Shown piece by piece: positions 31,550-42,891 of a DNA stretch of 64,000 nucleotides. Positions within the stretch are counted from its first letter, which is position 1; the number at the start of each line of letters is the position of its first letter. The DNA is from Limnomonas spitsbergensis (lineage: Eukaryota; Chlorophyta; Chlorophyceae; Chlamydomonadales): positions 248,001 through 312,000 of the forward strand of contig JAYJMM010000023.1 in NCBI GenBank assembly GCA_037349105.1, written 5' to 3'. The notes beneath the pieces are model-generated. The model was not told where the DNA came from, did no database searches, and was given only the letters and a program-made list of their open reading frames with translations. The translations under genes and the position numbers were made by a program.

Positions 31550-32474
31550 ATCAGCCATGACAGTCAAGGGATAGGGCACAAGAGGAAAGAAAGGATAGCA
31601 ATTTCACCCACCAAACAGCAAGAACTCAAAGGTAGGTAGACTGGTAGACCGTAAACCCTGTCCATGAAGAGACTAGCCTTCACAAAGTTAAACTACAAGT
31701 TGCAGAAAATCAGGGCCTCCCACCTCTACTTGCGGGCTCTCCCAGAGGTGTAACGTTCATGACTTGAGGGCTCTCCGATGTCTTGCCTGGTTGGGAGGAA
31801 AAGGAAAGGACGTAAATGCTAGAGGAAAGACAGAGATGAGCACAAAGAGCAGAGAAAGTGTCTATCCGGAAAACGTAAAAGGCATACCGAATGATCCATG
31901 CCTCTGGAAGCAAGAGACAAAACGTCAATGAGCCAATTCCCTGGGAGGCAAAAAAGCTAGCCCTCAACGAAATGTCAATGACGTAACACCTTTGGGCCCG
32001 CTCAGGACCTTTTGTTTTGTTTTTGAGGGGGTCTCTTTCCTCTCTCTCTTTCGTTTCCAACCTCACTCTTGGACGCCGACGCAGCCGAGCTTTGCAGCAT
32101 GGCCCAGTGGTGTAACGTCATTGACCTTTGGGCCCGCTCAAAGCTTGGCCGCTTGCCCAACTGATCAGAAGGGAGGAAAACAAATAAGAGACTCGAAGGA
32201 AGGGGGGAGGGAACAAAAGGAAAGGGCGGGAAGGCAGAGAAAAACAAGTCTGACACTTGAGTTCCCGCAGAGACTAGCCCTCAACAAAGGCCAGAGCAAC
32301 ACCCCCCCCCCCCCCCCCCCCCCCCAATCAAGCGTATCCCTCCCCTGCTTGGCCGCGAGGGCGCCTCACTGAGAAGGGAGAAAAGAAGGAACTAAAAAGG
32401 GGGCGACAAAAAAAAAGCACCAAAAGGAAAGGCCGGAAAGGCAACAGAGACCGGCGCCTCATAATCCCTAGAGA
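31550..32474. repeat. Degenerate ~300-bp tandem repeats (right)
   Basis: Inverse of 175-1108. Includes a C run of more than 20 bases at about 32302-32324, where the left arm has only ten G. Confidence 0.55.
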
Positions 32475-32767
32475 CTAACCCTCAACAATGCCCACATTGT
32501 AGTCCACAAAAGCAAGTGTATCCCAACCCTGATCAGCCTGGTACAGCTGGTGGAAGTTACTGACAGCGCCCGGAGGACCTGCCCACCCCCGCGCCCGTAA
32601 CTGCTCCTTGACACTAGGGCATTGGAAGCAAAGAAGTGTACCACGTCCTCAACAAAAGCCAGAGCCTCCCACCCATGCTTGTCTGGGTACAACTGATGAA
32701 AGTCCGTGGCGCCCGTTGGGGGGCCGGCACAACCTCTCGCCCTCATGTTGGACTTGGTGCCGCTCAT
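32475..32767 (-). pseudogene. Tandem pair of unidentified coding module
   Basis: On the minus strand two adjacent copies of the same ~40-residue module are seen in different frames. The first has GCAGPPTGATDFHQLYP and GWEALAFVEDVVHF, the second WAGPPGAVSNFHQLYQ and GWDTLAFVDY. The conserved W/C-AGPP, FHQLY, GW and LAFV positions argue for former coding. Frame change between copies suggests decay or separate exons. Confidence 0.4.
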
Positions 32768-32829
32768 ATCTTAGCTATGAACGAGGACCAACCTAACACT
32801 AGGAGGTACTCGACTTAGTCGCATGCATC

Positions 32830-33560
32830 GGAGCTGGTATTTTTGTTAGCTCATGGGGAACACGGAGATAGATACCGGCATACGAGGAGGAGGTGTACTG
32901 GTGAGTGAGAAGCTAGCGTTCGGAACAATTTAAAGTTGTGGATTTGAAGGGTACAAGGCACGTAATTATGCCGATGGAAAATAAGTAGACATTCGGGCCG
33001 ACCAGATGTATACACGCCAATCAAATTGCAGGTCAGTGCAACATGCATGGATGGCTTACGTACGTGAAGCTTACAGGGACAAAACACATGAAAAGAATAA
33101 AAAAAGGAGGAAGAAAAGACGAGGAGGGTCAAATAAAATGAGGAAGACAGTAGTGAAAAAGATTTGCTTTTTAATTAAACATGCAAATGAAAAAAGAAAC
33201 GAATAATACGGAATCGGAAAGAAACGAATGGAGGACGAAATTAAAAGGAAGGGGACTTGTAATACTTGGAAGGAGGAATACAATGAATGAGTACGAAATA
33301 AAAAGAGGGAGAGTATGAAGCAATGTATAAAGAAAATAAGGGTGGTGAAAGAAAAGGTGGAACACCATTCGATGTCTGAGTACGAAATAAAACGAGAATC
33401 AATAAACATACGGAAAAAAAAGAAAAAAATATGAGGATGCAGACAAATATTGAAGGAACGGAGGGACTAAATAAAGGGGGAGGGAGGGGGGGAAGGAAGG
33501 AGAAAAAAGTAGAGTGCCATAGAGGGACAATTAATAAGATGCCGGAAAATTACCGTCGCA
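32830..33560 (+). other. Purine-rich distal 3' flank of right ankyrin unit
   Basis: Purine-rich with several GAAATAAA words, like the tracts after RAP genes A, B and C. It lies outside the part of the palindrome visible on the left. Pyrimidine-strand ORFs are compositional. Confidence 0.45.
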
Positions 33561-33781
33561 GCTGGGACCATGAGGCCGGAGTCTCAGCACATGGCAGGGA
33601 CGAAATTAGGGAAATCCCTGCGGTCTGCCAAAGTGTGCCCCCATGGGCGTGACGGACAAGGTAGGAGCGAGACATGAGGTTGCTTGCAACATTAAAGCAC
33701 TGAGGCAAGCTCAGCCGGAAGCAAGCCTGGGTAATAAGCAACATGGTGACACCTTACATCGCACTTGGCTAAATAGGTAGT

Positions 33782-34370
33782 AAGGCATGCATGGGCAGCG
33801 AGGCATGCACAGGCAGTGACGCCTGCATGGGCATTGAGGCATGCATGGGCAGCGGAGCATGCATGGGCAGTGAGGCATGCATGGGATGGGCAGTGAGGCA
33901 TGCATGGACAGCGAGGCATGCATGGACAGCGGAGCATGCATGGACAGTGAGGCATGCATGGGATGGGCAGTGAGGCATGCATGGGCAGCGAGGCATGCAT
34001 GGACAGCGGGGCATGCATGGACAGCGAGACTTGCAAGGGCAGTGAGGCATGCATGGACAGTGAGGCATGCATCAGCAGCGAGACATGCACGGGCAGTGAG
34101 GCCAGCAAGGGAAGCAAGGCATGCATGGACAGTGAGGCATGCATGGGCAGCAATGCATTCAAGTGCAGCAAGAACTGCATGTACAGCAAGCCCTGCACGG
34201 GCAGTGAAGCCTGCATCAGAGGCAAGGCATGCATGATCAGTGAGACTTGCATGGGCAGTGAGGTCTGCATGGGGAGCGAGGCATGTATGGGAAGCGAGAC
34301 ATGCATGGGCAGTGACAACAACGAGGCATATAAGGGCAGCGAGGCCTGCATGGGCACTGAGACATGCTTT
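33782..34370. repeat. 18-bp minisatellite, ~33 units
   Basis: Units GGCATGCATGGGCAGCGA, the same family and phase as the 24898 array (GCCTGCATGGGCAGCAAG). It lies just after a purine-rich 3' tract, as do the arrays at 46514 and 63112. Confidence 0.88.
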
Positions 34371-35527
34371 ATGTCCATACTCCATACCCTTACCCAGCCT
34401 ACATCTAAAGCCTTAAACCGACTGTGTATAAACCGTTACCCAGCCTGCGTCCAAACCTTACATAGCCTGGGGGGGGTTACGGGTGGAGGGCGCAGTTTTC
34501 GATAATGAACGCCAACCCAGCCAAGTCCCATCAGAGGCGGGCAGCGGGGGAGGTGGATCAGGTCCAAGTTCCAGCACTGAAGAGCCAGGATCCGAAGGCC
34601 CAGACAGGCTAGGATCTGCTGATCCAGGCGAAGGGAGTCTGACAGGGAGAAAATGAACCGGCTCCTGATAGAGCAGGCTAAATACGAACGTGAGGTTACA
34701 ACATGAATGTTACAGTCTCTAGGGTTACCCTACCGTAGTCAGGGTTGACAAAATTCCCAACATCAAGGGCAGTATTCCGATGCTTGACATGGCCCAGTCT
34801 GGGGCGCATCTACCAGGATGTAATGTCAGGTGTTGCAGGGCTTGGGGTCACACAACATGGCCACCCTGTCCTACGGGCCGCTGGCTGTGGCAGTTGTGGC
34901 AGGATAGATAGCAGGGTTGTGTCAAACACCCTCAGCTAGGGCGTAGCTTATCAAGTCCTTGCTTCACATCTGGGACACAAATCTAGTAAGTGTAGGACCA
35001 GTGGTGGTGGCCATCGCAGCGGCCCTATCCAGAACAGACTGGAACCATAAGGACATGGTGCAGGCCAGGGAGAAGTGGATCCGCCGGACACTGTTCCTAG
35101 CCAACCGGCCGAGTCCCTGCTCAGAGAAGGTCCAGGGTAGCCGGCCGTATCCAGGACAGGGGCAGCAAACAGCTCACCTGTCTCACCTGCTGGGAGCCTC
35201 TGAGGCTGAGCCAATGCGGTGGTACCAGTCTGTCTCAGGAGGTAATGGTCAGTGAGGCAGTAGACCTCATGACCTAAGTGGTTTTGGAGCGAAACCGGCT
35301 GCGTTAAGCATGCAGCCCACAGCGTTAGACCCCTATCGTGCCTACCGGCCACCAGCAGTGAGGAAATAAAAGGACAACACCCCCCAACCCGCATACTGGG
35401 CATCAGGAGGGCTGCATTCACTGGGAGCGCTAGCTGACCAGATGACCGCTGTCCGCGTGCAGATCCGGCAGCTAAGCGACCCGATGAAAGAAAGAAAGAA
35501 AGAAACGACGACATCATTGGCGACCAG
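34371..35527. other. Unassigned region
   Basis: Two or three diverged ACCCAGCCTxxxTCCAAACC units occur at 34380-34470 and a GAAA microsatellite at about 35486-35504. Several ORFs of 60-200 codons overlap on opposite strands; none shows a domain or clear coding bias. Confidence 0.3.
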
Positions 35528-36394
35528 ATGACATCACTGGCGCACATCACGCGGTCGGGGGAGGTTGAAGCCCTCTCCCAATGTGAGACCCGGGGGGCAG
35601 GGGGGGGAAGGTCAGAATGGCCATGTACAAGCCGTTGCTATTTGCGTATATCGCAGACAATACTAAGCAGTCAGAGCCGTGTGTGGGGTTGCCGGTCAAC
35701 GGGGAAGCTGTGTGTGGCCAATAAGGCCTTGATGGACTCAGCATGGTCATGTCATGTAGTGACAACAGATGTCGCAGACAGCCTTATGGCCATGGGGGTG
35801 CAGATGTTCCGCACAAATGAGAAGTTCGGGACTCCTCACAATGACGGGGTAGAGTTTGGTCGGAGTCCTGTTTCTGCAGGTGGTTGATGGGTATGGAAGC
35901 CCCTCCGCCATCATTGAGCCCGCCATGGTCAGGGTGATGTGCACACCCCAGACGCTTTTGAGTATCTGGTAGTAAACCCAGAGTTCTTCAAATATGGGGG
36001 AGTGCTAGAGGCCGCAGGGCGGTTGACCCTGCACCCCAAGCAGGATGCAGCTGACAAAGAATGGCAGAACCAACCGGTCCTGCCTCTCAGGCTGGCAGCG
36101 CCTATGTCAGGATTGCAGGCAACAGCAGGGGCTGTAGCAGGGGGGATCGGCTCAGACCACACTGCTGCCCCTGGTTCTACGTGCCCAGGAAATGGCATGG
36201 TCAGGGTAGTACGTGCAGCCACGGCCCTGACCAACACCTCAGAGAATCGCCAGGTCACATGCAATGCCCAACGGTGCGAGCTGCCTGCATTAGCCTGCCA
36301 CCTATGCGCGTTCGACTGGGACCACTCTGATACAACATGCCAATGCACTATCGAGGCATGAACTGGTAGGAGTGCTAGGAGAGTGCGCTCTGGG
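35528..36394. repeat. Duplicated segment I, upstream copy
   Basis: About 35880-36370 is homologous to about 47980-48430 in direct orientation (shared GAATGGCAGAACCA and CTGCCTCTCAGGCT-like words). ORFs of 119-180 codons exist on both strands (for example 35939-36361 plus), but frame is not clearly preserved in the second copy, so no gene is called. Confidence 0.5.
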
Positions 36395-36740
36395 CCGTTT
36401 GGATATATCATGTTGCTAATGTGAAGCTGACAGGTAGCTGAGTCGCAAAAAATGATATACAGCCCCCTCATTGCTCCACCTGCACTTCATGCTGACCAAC
36501 TTCCTGACAAATGCAGCCGGGATGTAGCTGACACGTGACTGACATGCAACTGACATTTACCTGACATGTTGCTGTCGGGGAGCTGATACGTAACTGGATG
36601 AAAAAAGCGGTGCACCCCACATGCACGGGATCCTGATCCTGCCAGCCTCTTGTTGGGCATGCTCCACCTCGGCATGCAGCTGGCTGAGGTGTAAGTGACA
36701 TGTAGCTGACAGGTAACTGACTTGTAGCTGAATCATCGTA
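36395..36740. repeat. Loose cluster of GTAGCTGAC motifs
   Basis: About ten words of the type GTAGCTGAC, GTAACTGAC or GAAGCTGAC are spaced roughly every 10-11 bp in parts. Related to the 7479 cluster but more diverged. Confidence 0.45.
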
Positions 36741-36784
36741 ATATGACCACTGCTGTTTTCAGCACCCCACCTGGATTAGTTCAG

Positions 36785-37100
36785 ACTGCTCCTGCCAGCC
36801 TCTTGCCGGGCCTGATACACCTTGACCTGCAGCCGGCCCTCGTTGGTGTGTACAACTGCCAACTCGCGCGTCAACTTGCAGCTGGAGAACGCGGCATCCT
36901 CGGCGGCGTTGGGCAGCCTTGAGGCATGAGGGTTTGGGATGTCAGGGAGATGTGGCCCGGGTTTAGGGGTTATGGGACTTAAGGTGTAGGACCAGGGTAT
37001 GGGGTTTCATGGTTTGGGCCAGGCTGCCAGGCAGTGCGCATCAACTTGCAGGGGGAGGACTCGGCATCCTCGGCGGACTTGGACAGTCCGGAGGCACAAG
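36785..37100 (-). pseudogene. Two diverged copies of coiled-coil-like exon
   Basis: The minus strand at about 36785-36915 reads EDAAFSSCKLTRELAVVHTN and onward EGRLQVKVYQARQEAG without a stop; a shorter relative is at about 37025-37095. These are tandem relatives of the exon fragment in the palindrome arms (7824, 22925). Confidence 0.35.
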
Positions 37101-37440
37101 GATCCATGGTTTAGGGTTCAGGGTTGATGGGATTTGGGTTTGGGGATAGATGGTTAGGGCTAGGGGTGATGGGTTTGGGGGTTTTGGGTTAAAGGTTTCA
37201 GGGTCTGGGATTCCCAGGCATCCTCAGCGGCTTTAGCAGGCAAGCTGGAGGCAAGGGGTTTGGGGGTTCAGGCTTGAGGGTTTGGAGGTCAGGTCAGGGG
37301 TCTAGGGGGTGGGGGATTGGTATTCAGGGTTTGGGATTCAGGGTCCAGGGGGGGCGGAATTTGGTCTCAGGGGTCCAGGGTTTATGGTTCAAGGTTCAGG
37401 GGGGTGGAGTTCATGGTTTGGGGATCTGGGTTTAGGGTTC
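37101..37440. repeat. Degenerate GGTTTAGGGTTC low-complexity run
   Basis: Irregular words of GGGTTTGGGG and GGGTTCAGGG type, related to the 30-bp minisatellites in the arms. No gene. Confidence 0.5.
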
Positions 37441-38185
37441 AAGGGGTCCTTCCAGGGTTAATGCTTTTAAGTGGTGGTCGCCCAACAACCTGTCCACTGT
37501 GGTTGGGTGTGCATTTGAATACACAATGGAACTACCTACACACCATAATTTGCAGAGGTGGACGATCTGCTCCGTAACCAAAACGACCCAACTGTTTGGC
37601 CCTGAGTGGTGTTGATCCTTGAACCACAACGCCCCAGCAGCTGAACATAGCCTCCTCCCCATTACTCTATTACGCAAATCGTTTCACACCGTTGTCATGG
37701 TTTGTTGATTCATGCCTGCTCCCGATCTCCTAATTCACATATTTAAGTGTTCTCTTCAGTCACACCTGTTATTGGATCATACCTCCGTGCCTGCTGGTGC
37801 AGAGGCATGACGTTCATGGGCCCATCCGCAAGTTCAAGCGTGTCCGGCGTCAACCGGTGGACCTGCCCTAGGAGCAAGCTTGGGGGTATGTGGGGGCCAA
37901 CCCCTGACCAGCCTACGGGCGGTAGCACAAACATAAGTTGTAGCTTAGGGGTAGATTAAGGGTAGCTGAAGTGAGGTAGGTTTAATTGCTTGCACCCACC
38001 ACTGATTCGAGTGGTGGACCCTCCTAGCACATCTCACTGTTCCGAAGATTGCTGTCATGCCACCATTCGTCCGCTGCACTACGGGTTATAAGAGCAGACC
38101 AATGTTTATTACAGGCTGATTCATCTACAATTCAGCTTCAGTTCAGCTACATCACTTCTTACCGCCGGGGGGTAATGGTACTTCA
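37441..38185. repeat. Duplicated segment II, upstream copy
   Basis: Homologous in direct orientation to about 48490-49105. Shared words include CCATTACTCTATT, CAAATCGTTTCACAC and GGGCCCATCCGCAAGTT. It ends with the CTACAATTCAGCTTCAGTTC motif and CCGGGGGGTAATGG, also seen beside the arms' motif copies. No gene supported. Confidence 0.5.
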
Positions 38186-38271
38186 TTTACTGGGCCACTG
38201 GTCTTAAGCCATCCAGTCAGGATATGGTATCCATTGGCCCAATCGTGGTCGCTCAGGACGCTGAGCAGCCT

Positions 38272-38279
38272 GCCATCAG
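38272..38279. repeat. Target-site duplication, left
   Basis: GCCATCAG, repeated exactly at 39121-39128. Confidence 0.85.
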
Positions 38280-39120
38280 CAGGGACACAGGATACGGCCC
38301 GTATGGGCAAAAAATCCCGTAACGTAACGTATCGTAACGTAACGTATCGTTACGGTCCACTACGGTGCACCGACTGAAAATCCGCACTTTTGGAGTATGT
38401 GTGGAATGACCGCGCTGAGATTCCACACAGCGACACGACCATCGCTAGTGATAAGCCCAGCAACTGGTGCATTGCACATTTGCAGCGATGCATCGCGCTA
38501 AACATATGCTTCTTGAAGAGACTTTACAATGGCATTGTGAGTTTGTGAGCACAGATAGTAAGGAACAGACGCATGTCATGTTCGGACAGCCCGTTCGAAA
38601 TTTCGTGGATAATGCACCCGATTTACGCTTGGGGATCCTTTATTCGTCTCTTATGTTCACCTTCCGATGAACTAGCACTTCAGGAGCTCACGGAATTCAA
38701 GCCTGTAGCTCAGCTGCTCAGCTAGTCAGATGTAACAGATCAGGTGGGAGAGTGAGACGTAAGAGGAACTGATTCAAGTACTAAACTGAGAGGGGATGTG
38801 CTAGTGCTTATACGGACTGGGTGAAATTAGGAGTTGAATATCCATCATTGCCCAGATGATTGTCTGCTTAAACTAGCATTCTGCATGGTCAATCTGCATG
38901 CATACATGGTGACCCTTAGGGGTACTTGGGGGCCATGCAAGATTGCATGGGGGCTGGCATGCAGCCATGCATGCCGGTTTGGGCCATGGCACCTCCACCT
39001 CAAATGTGGGATGTGGGGGGGGGGAGGTCGTATTGAATCCCGTATCGGGCCAAAGGCCCGTATCGTAACGTAGCGTATCGTAACGTAACGTGATACCGTA
39101 ACCCGTTCCCTGTGTCCCTG
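38280..39120. mobile_element. Non-autonomous hAT-like DNA transposon
   Basis: 841 bp. Perfect 12-bp terminal inverted repeats CAGGGACACAGG (38280-38291) and CCTGTGTCCCTG (39109-39120), flanked by a perfect 8-bp target-site duplication. The CAGGG terminus plus 8-bp duplication is the hallmark of the hAT superfamily. Both subterminal regions carry tandem CGTAACGTA words (38318-38360, 39060-39108), the usual kind of transposase-binding array, and short GGCCC inverted repeats. Internal ORFs are short (67 and 79 codons) and show no transposase or BED finger, so it needs a transposase in trans. The perfect duplication suggests a fairly recent insertion. Confidence 0.88.
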
Positions 39121-39128
39121 GCCATCAG
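39121..39128. repeat. Target-site duplication, right
   Basis: GCCATCAG, identical to 38272-38279. Confidence 0.85.
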
Positions 39129-39948
39129 TGCTCTGATGTGCACTAAATCTAACAATGGGGCTGACTTCCTACGCTCCATTAATGAGCAGGGGGGGCAATA
39201 TTGCATTCCAGGGCTCATTGCCATTAGCCGATCCAGCTTGGGTTCCTATCAGCCCAGAGCGAGGTGACCCCCACATCGCCCTGAGCCACGCACCAGCTCC
39301 TAAACAAGGTCACGTGCACATAAAAACCCTAACTTAACCTGCATTTGGCAACTTTAGTCAGGATGGTAATTCTGGGGGGTGCCCCTCATATTCCAGCATG
39401 CCTTTTCTCAGCTGGCGATGAGGGCCACAATTACATCTGGGTTGTTTTTATTTGATGCCCTCAAGATTCCATGCATGCAGGGAGTGGGAATGAAGGGTGG
39501 AAGGTGTTGCATGCTAAGATGCCCGCTCCATGTATGGGTACCTCGTGTAACTGAACCTCCATATGTGCCATGCCGATCCATCGCCATGGTAGCGATCCCT
39601 CTCGTAGCCCATGCAGTACTTCCACCTCTCGACTCTCGCGAACCAGCGTCGTCCTGCAATCGGTTCCGTATCTGGGTCCCGATCAGGACCTACAGGGATA
39701 TTTCCAGTAATACGAAAACTTGTTGCTGCGTGACGTCGCGATCTGTGACGTAAGACAGACGAAAGGAAGGCGGTACAAAAGCGTGAATTTAAGGATGAAC
39801 GGTGCGGAAGTGCAGGAATGGCCATGGGTCAGGTCCTGAGGGGGCAGTAGAAGTCCTACGGGTATCTACGAACGAACTACCTTCATACGCTCTTCCTGCG
39901 TGCATTTTGATAAATCCCATCATCTCCACCTCGAAAGTCGACACCACC
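39129..39948. other. Region upstream of RAP gene C
   Basis: No recognised gene. Several overlapping ORFs of about 60-125 codons without domains. It may hold the promoter of gene C. Confidence 0.3.
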
Positions 39949-40059
39949 ATGAACGTCATAAGGAGCATGATGTGCCTTCAGCTCCGATCTATAACAATGG
40001 AGATATGGAATCCAGCCACTTCGTCGATGGCGTTAAGAAGCCTTGCAGCAACAGCCAAG
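39949..40059 (+). CDS. Candidate exon 1 of RAP gene C
   Basis: 37 codons from ATG to GCCAAG before a GTGGGA donor, phase 0, as in the first exons of A and B. The peptide has S, R, A and L with one E (SSMALRSLAATAK at the end), compatible with a targeting peptide. An in-frame upstream ATG at 39802 would lengthen it. No sequence match to exon 1 of A or B, so this is an inference from phase and position. Confidence 0.28.
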
Positions 40060-40966
40060 GTGGGACTTGCGCCAGAGCTCATGTCCGTTCCCAAGCTCAA
40101 ACCTGGCCCAAGCTCAGGCTCATGCCTAAGCCCAAGCCCCAAGTCTCATGCCCAAGCTCAGACCCAGGCCCAAGCCCAGGCTCAGGCCCAAGCCCAAGCC
40201 CCAAGTCTCAGGCCCAGGTCTCAGACTCATGCTCGCGCCCACGCACGCTCATGCTCATGCACATGCCTGCGATGATGTAGCATGGGCATGAGCATGGGCA
40301 CGGACATGGACAAGGATGCGACGATTATTGCTCAATGGAGCTCGGTGGCATGGCGTGTCCATTAGCTATGCATTAGCTTGTTTCAGATTGTGTCCCACAT
40401 TATGAAACATCTTTGAGGTCCCCTCTTCATTTAAAAAATTGGATGCTAATCTCTAAATGGGGGGACAGGAGGCCACCATAGGCAGAGGCTGACCTGAAGC
40501 AATCAAAGACCAAGCATAGATCAGGCGGCAGTCGGGGGCCGAGGTAGCATGTATGGCCACATGTGAGCCCTCTGGCCGGATGGTTGCTGACGCGTAGCTG
40601 AATCACGAGGGAAAAATTCAGACGACAGTGTGGGAATGTGCATAAGCATTAGATTATGGGGAACTATAGGTAATGGGAACAGTACATAAGGGGAATGTAG
40701 GGAGAAATAGTAGTCTCGGGTGATCAGTCGTAGACATGAACCTGATCCATATTGTCCATGCTGGTGTCATGGCCAGAGCACATCATGGTCTATGTGCAAT
40801 CTCCAATACGTTGCTGCTCTCCGCCTAGATTAGTTCCACCACTATATTGCAAGGCAACAAGTGCCAAACCTGATTCCTTTGCCTGCGACTGTAACATCCA
40901 AACAAATTAACGAGCACACCATTTCCACGATGAACCCTACTCTGACTTGCTTCCCTTTACATACAG
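40060..40966 (+). other. Candidate intron 1 of RAP gene C
   Basis: Contains a hexameric CCCAAG/CTCAGG/CCAAGC low-complexity run (about 40075-40270), then unique sequence. Its end, CTCTGACTTGCTTCCCTTTA then CATACAG, is nearly repeated before the main exon at 42870-42891, showing that the intron end was duplicated together with the exon. Confidence 0.4.
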
Positions 40967-41150
40967 GAGGGGAGGGGAACACTAGGTCATGATGCCCAAG
41001 CCAGTGCGGGCGCCCACCCTTCTCATGAACCGGCTGCGAACAACAGCAGACACAAGTGGCTTGAGAGAGGATCCAGCACCAGTGACCGGAGGAGCAGGGG
41101 CAGCGGTGGCGTGGGCGGCAACAACAACCGCAACCACAACACGGGCAGAG
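40967..41150 (+). CDS. RAP gene C, duplicated exon 2
   Basis: Phase-0 start after ACATACAG; the peptide TLGHDAQASAGAHP aligns with exon 2 of A and B and with the start of the main exon. The donor used in A and B (GAG then GTAGGATCC) is changed here to GAGAGAGGATCC, so that splice site is lost. The next good donor is near 41150 (AGAGTAGGTATGG). If it is not used, the frame stays open through the whole minisatellite to a TAG at 42704-42706. The 3' limit is therefore uncertain. Confidence 0.45.
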
Positions 41151-41257
41151 TAGGTATGGGGACATACATGGGCATGGGAATATGGGAATTGGTGGTCAGG
41201 GTCAAGGCATTGGGTATGGGCAACAACAGGGGCATGGACGTAAGCACGGACATGAGC

Positions 41258-42717
41258 ATGGACAGGGGACAGGGGACAGGGGACAGGGGACAGGGGGCAG
41301 GCAGGGGACAGACGGGGGTCATGAGGGGATCAGGCGGGGATCAGGCAGGAGATCAGGCGGGGGATCAGGCAGGGGATCAGGCGGAGGATCAGGCAGGGGA
41401 CAGGCGGGGGATCAGGCGAGGGATCAGGAGGGGGATCAGGCGGGGATCAGGCGGAGAGGCGGGGGATCAGGCAGAGGATCAGGCGGGGAACAGGCGGAGA
41501 GGCGGGGGATCAGGCAGAGGATCAGGTGGGGAACAGGCGGAGAGGCGGGGGATCAGGTGGGGGTCAGGCGGTGGACAGGTGGGGGACAGGCGAGGGTCAG
41601 GCGGGGGACAGGCGAGGGACAGGAAGAGGACAGGCGGGGTGCAGGCGTGGGACAAGCGGGGGATAGGCGAGGAAAAGGTTGGGGTCAGTCGCTGGACAGG
41701 TGGGGGACAGGCGGGCACAGGCAAGGGCCAGGAGGGGGACAGGCGGGGTGCAGGCGGGGGACAGATAGGGGTCAGGCGATGGAATCAGGCGGGGATCAGG
41801 TGGTGGATCAGGCGGGGGATCAGACGGGGATCAGGCGGGGGATCAGGCGGGGATCAGGTGGTGGATCAGGTGGGGGATCAGGTGGTGGATCAGCCGGGGG
41901 ATCAAGTGGGGATCAGGCAGGGGATCAGGCGGGGATCAGGTGGGGGATCAGACGGGGGATCAGACGGGGATCAGGCGGGGGATCAGGTGGGGAATCAGGT
42001 GGGGGATCAGGTGGGGCATCAGCCGGGGGATCAGGCGAGGGATCAGGTTGGGGATCAGGCGGATGGTCAGGCAGGGGATCAGGTGGGGGATCAGGTGGGG
42101 GATCAGGCGGGGGATCAGGTGGGGGATCAGGTGGGGGATCAGGTGGGGGATCAGGTGGGGGATCAGGTGGGGGATCAGGTGGGGGATCAGGTGGGGGATC
42201 AGGCGGGGGATCAGGTGGGGGATCAGGCGGGGGATCAGGTGGGGGATCAGGTGGGGGATCAGGTGGGGGATCAGGTGGGGGATCAGGTGGGGGATCAGGC
42301 GGGGGATCAGGTGGGGGATCAGGTGGGGGATCAGGCGGGGGATCAGGTGGGGGATCAGGTGGGGGATCAGGTGGGGGATCAGGTGGGGGATCAGGTGGGG
42401 GATCAGGTGGGGGATCAGGCGGGGGATCAGACGGGGGATCAGGTGGGGGATCAGGTGGGGGTTCAGGTGTGGGATCAGGTGGGGGATCAGGTGGGGGATC
42501 AGGTGGGGGATCAGGCGGGGGATCAGGTGGGGGATCAGGTGGGGGATCAGGCGGGGGATCAGGCGGGGGATCAGGTGGGGGATCAGGTGGGGGATCAGGT
42601 GGGGGATCAGGCGGGGGATCAGGTGGGGGATCAGGCGGGGGATCAGGTGGGGGATCAGGTGGGGGATCAGGAGGGGGACCAGGCGGGGGATCAGGCGGGG
42701 GATTAGGCGGGGGGCAG
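41258..42717. repeat. 12-bp G-rich minisatellite inside RAP gene C
   Basis: Begins with GGGGACA units and irregular GGGGATCAGGCG units. From about 42060 it is a regular array of GGGGGATCAGGT with T/C variation at the last base; about 120 units in total. It occupies the place of the 15-bp array in genes A and B but has an unrelated unit. G5 runs are separated by seven bases, so the non-template strand fits a G-quadruplex pattern throughout. All three plus-strand frames are open for more than 800 bp. Confidence 0.92.
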
Positions 42718-42779
42718 GCAGGCTGGTGCTCTCAGCCTTGGTCTCCGATGATGTGTTGTTGAGAAAATAGTTGCATGCC

Positions 42780-42795
42780 CCCCCCCCCCCCCCCC
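42780..42795. repeat. Poly-C tract
   Basis: Sixteen or so C in the 3' part of the gene C minisatellite intron. Its length may be uncertain in the assembly. Confidence 0.6.
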
Positions 42796-42891
42796 TGCCC
42801 AGGCACTGCGTTCATCCCGATTGCACATGCAGGTATCTAGAACTACCTTTCTCATTATATCATGCTCTGACTTGTTTCCCTCCATATACAG

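Larger units (their letters stand above)
21517..32648. repeat. Right arm of the giant imperfect palindrome
   Basis: Inverted partner of 1-9335. It is about 1.8 kb longer. The extra length comes from a longer 18-bp array, a longer 34-bp array, one additional ankyrin repeat, a longer poly-C run and a ~580-bp segment at 24314-24897 that is missing on the left. Homology continues up to the left window edge, so the duplicated unit is larger than what is visible. Confidence 0.93.

Noticed and set aside
35939..36361. 140-codon ORF in duplicated segment I
   Set aside because: The second copy at 47.9-48.4 kb does not clearly preserve the frame, and no family is recognised.
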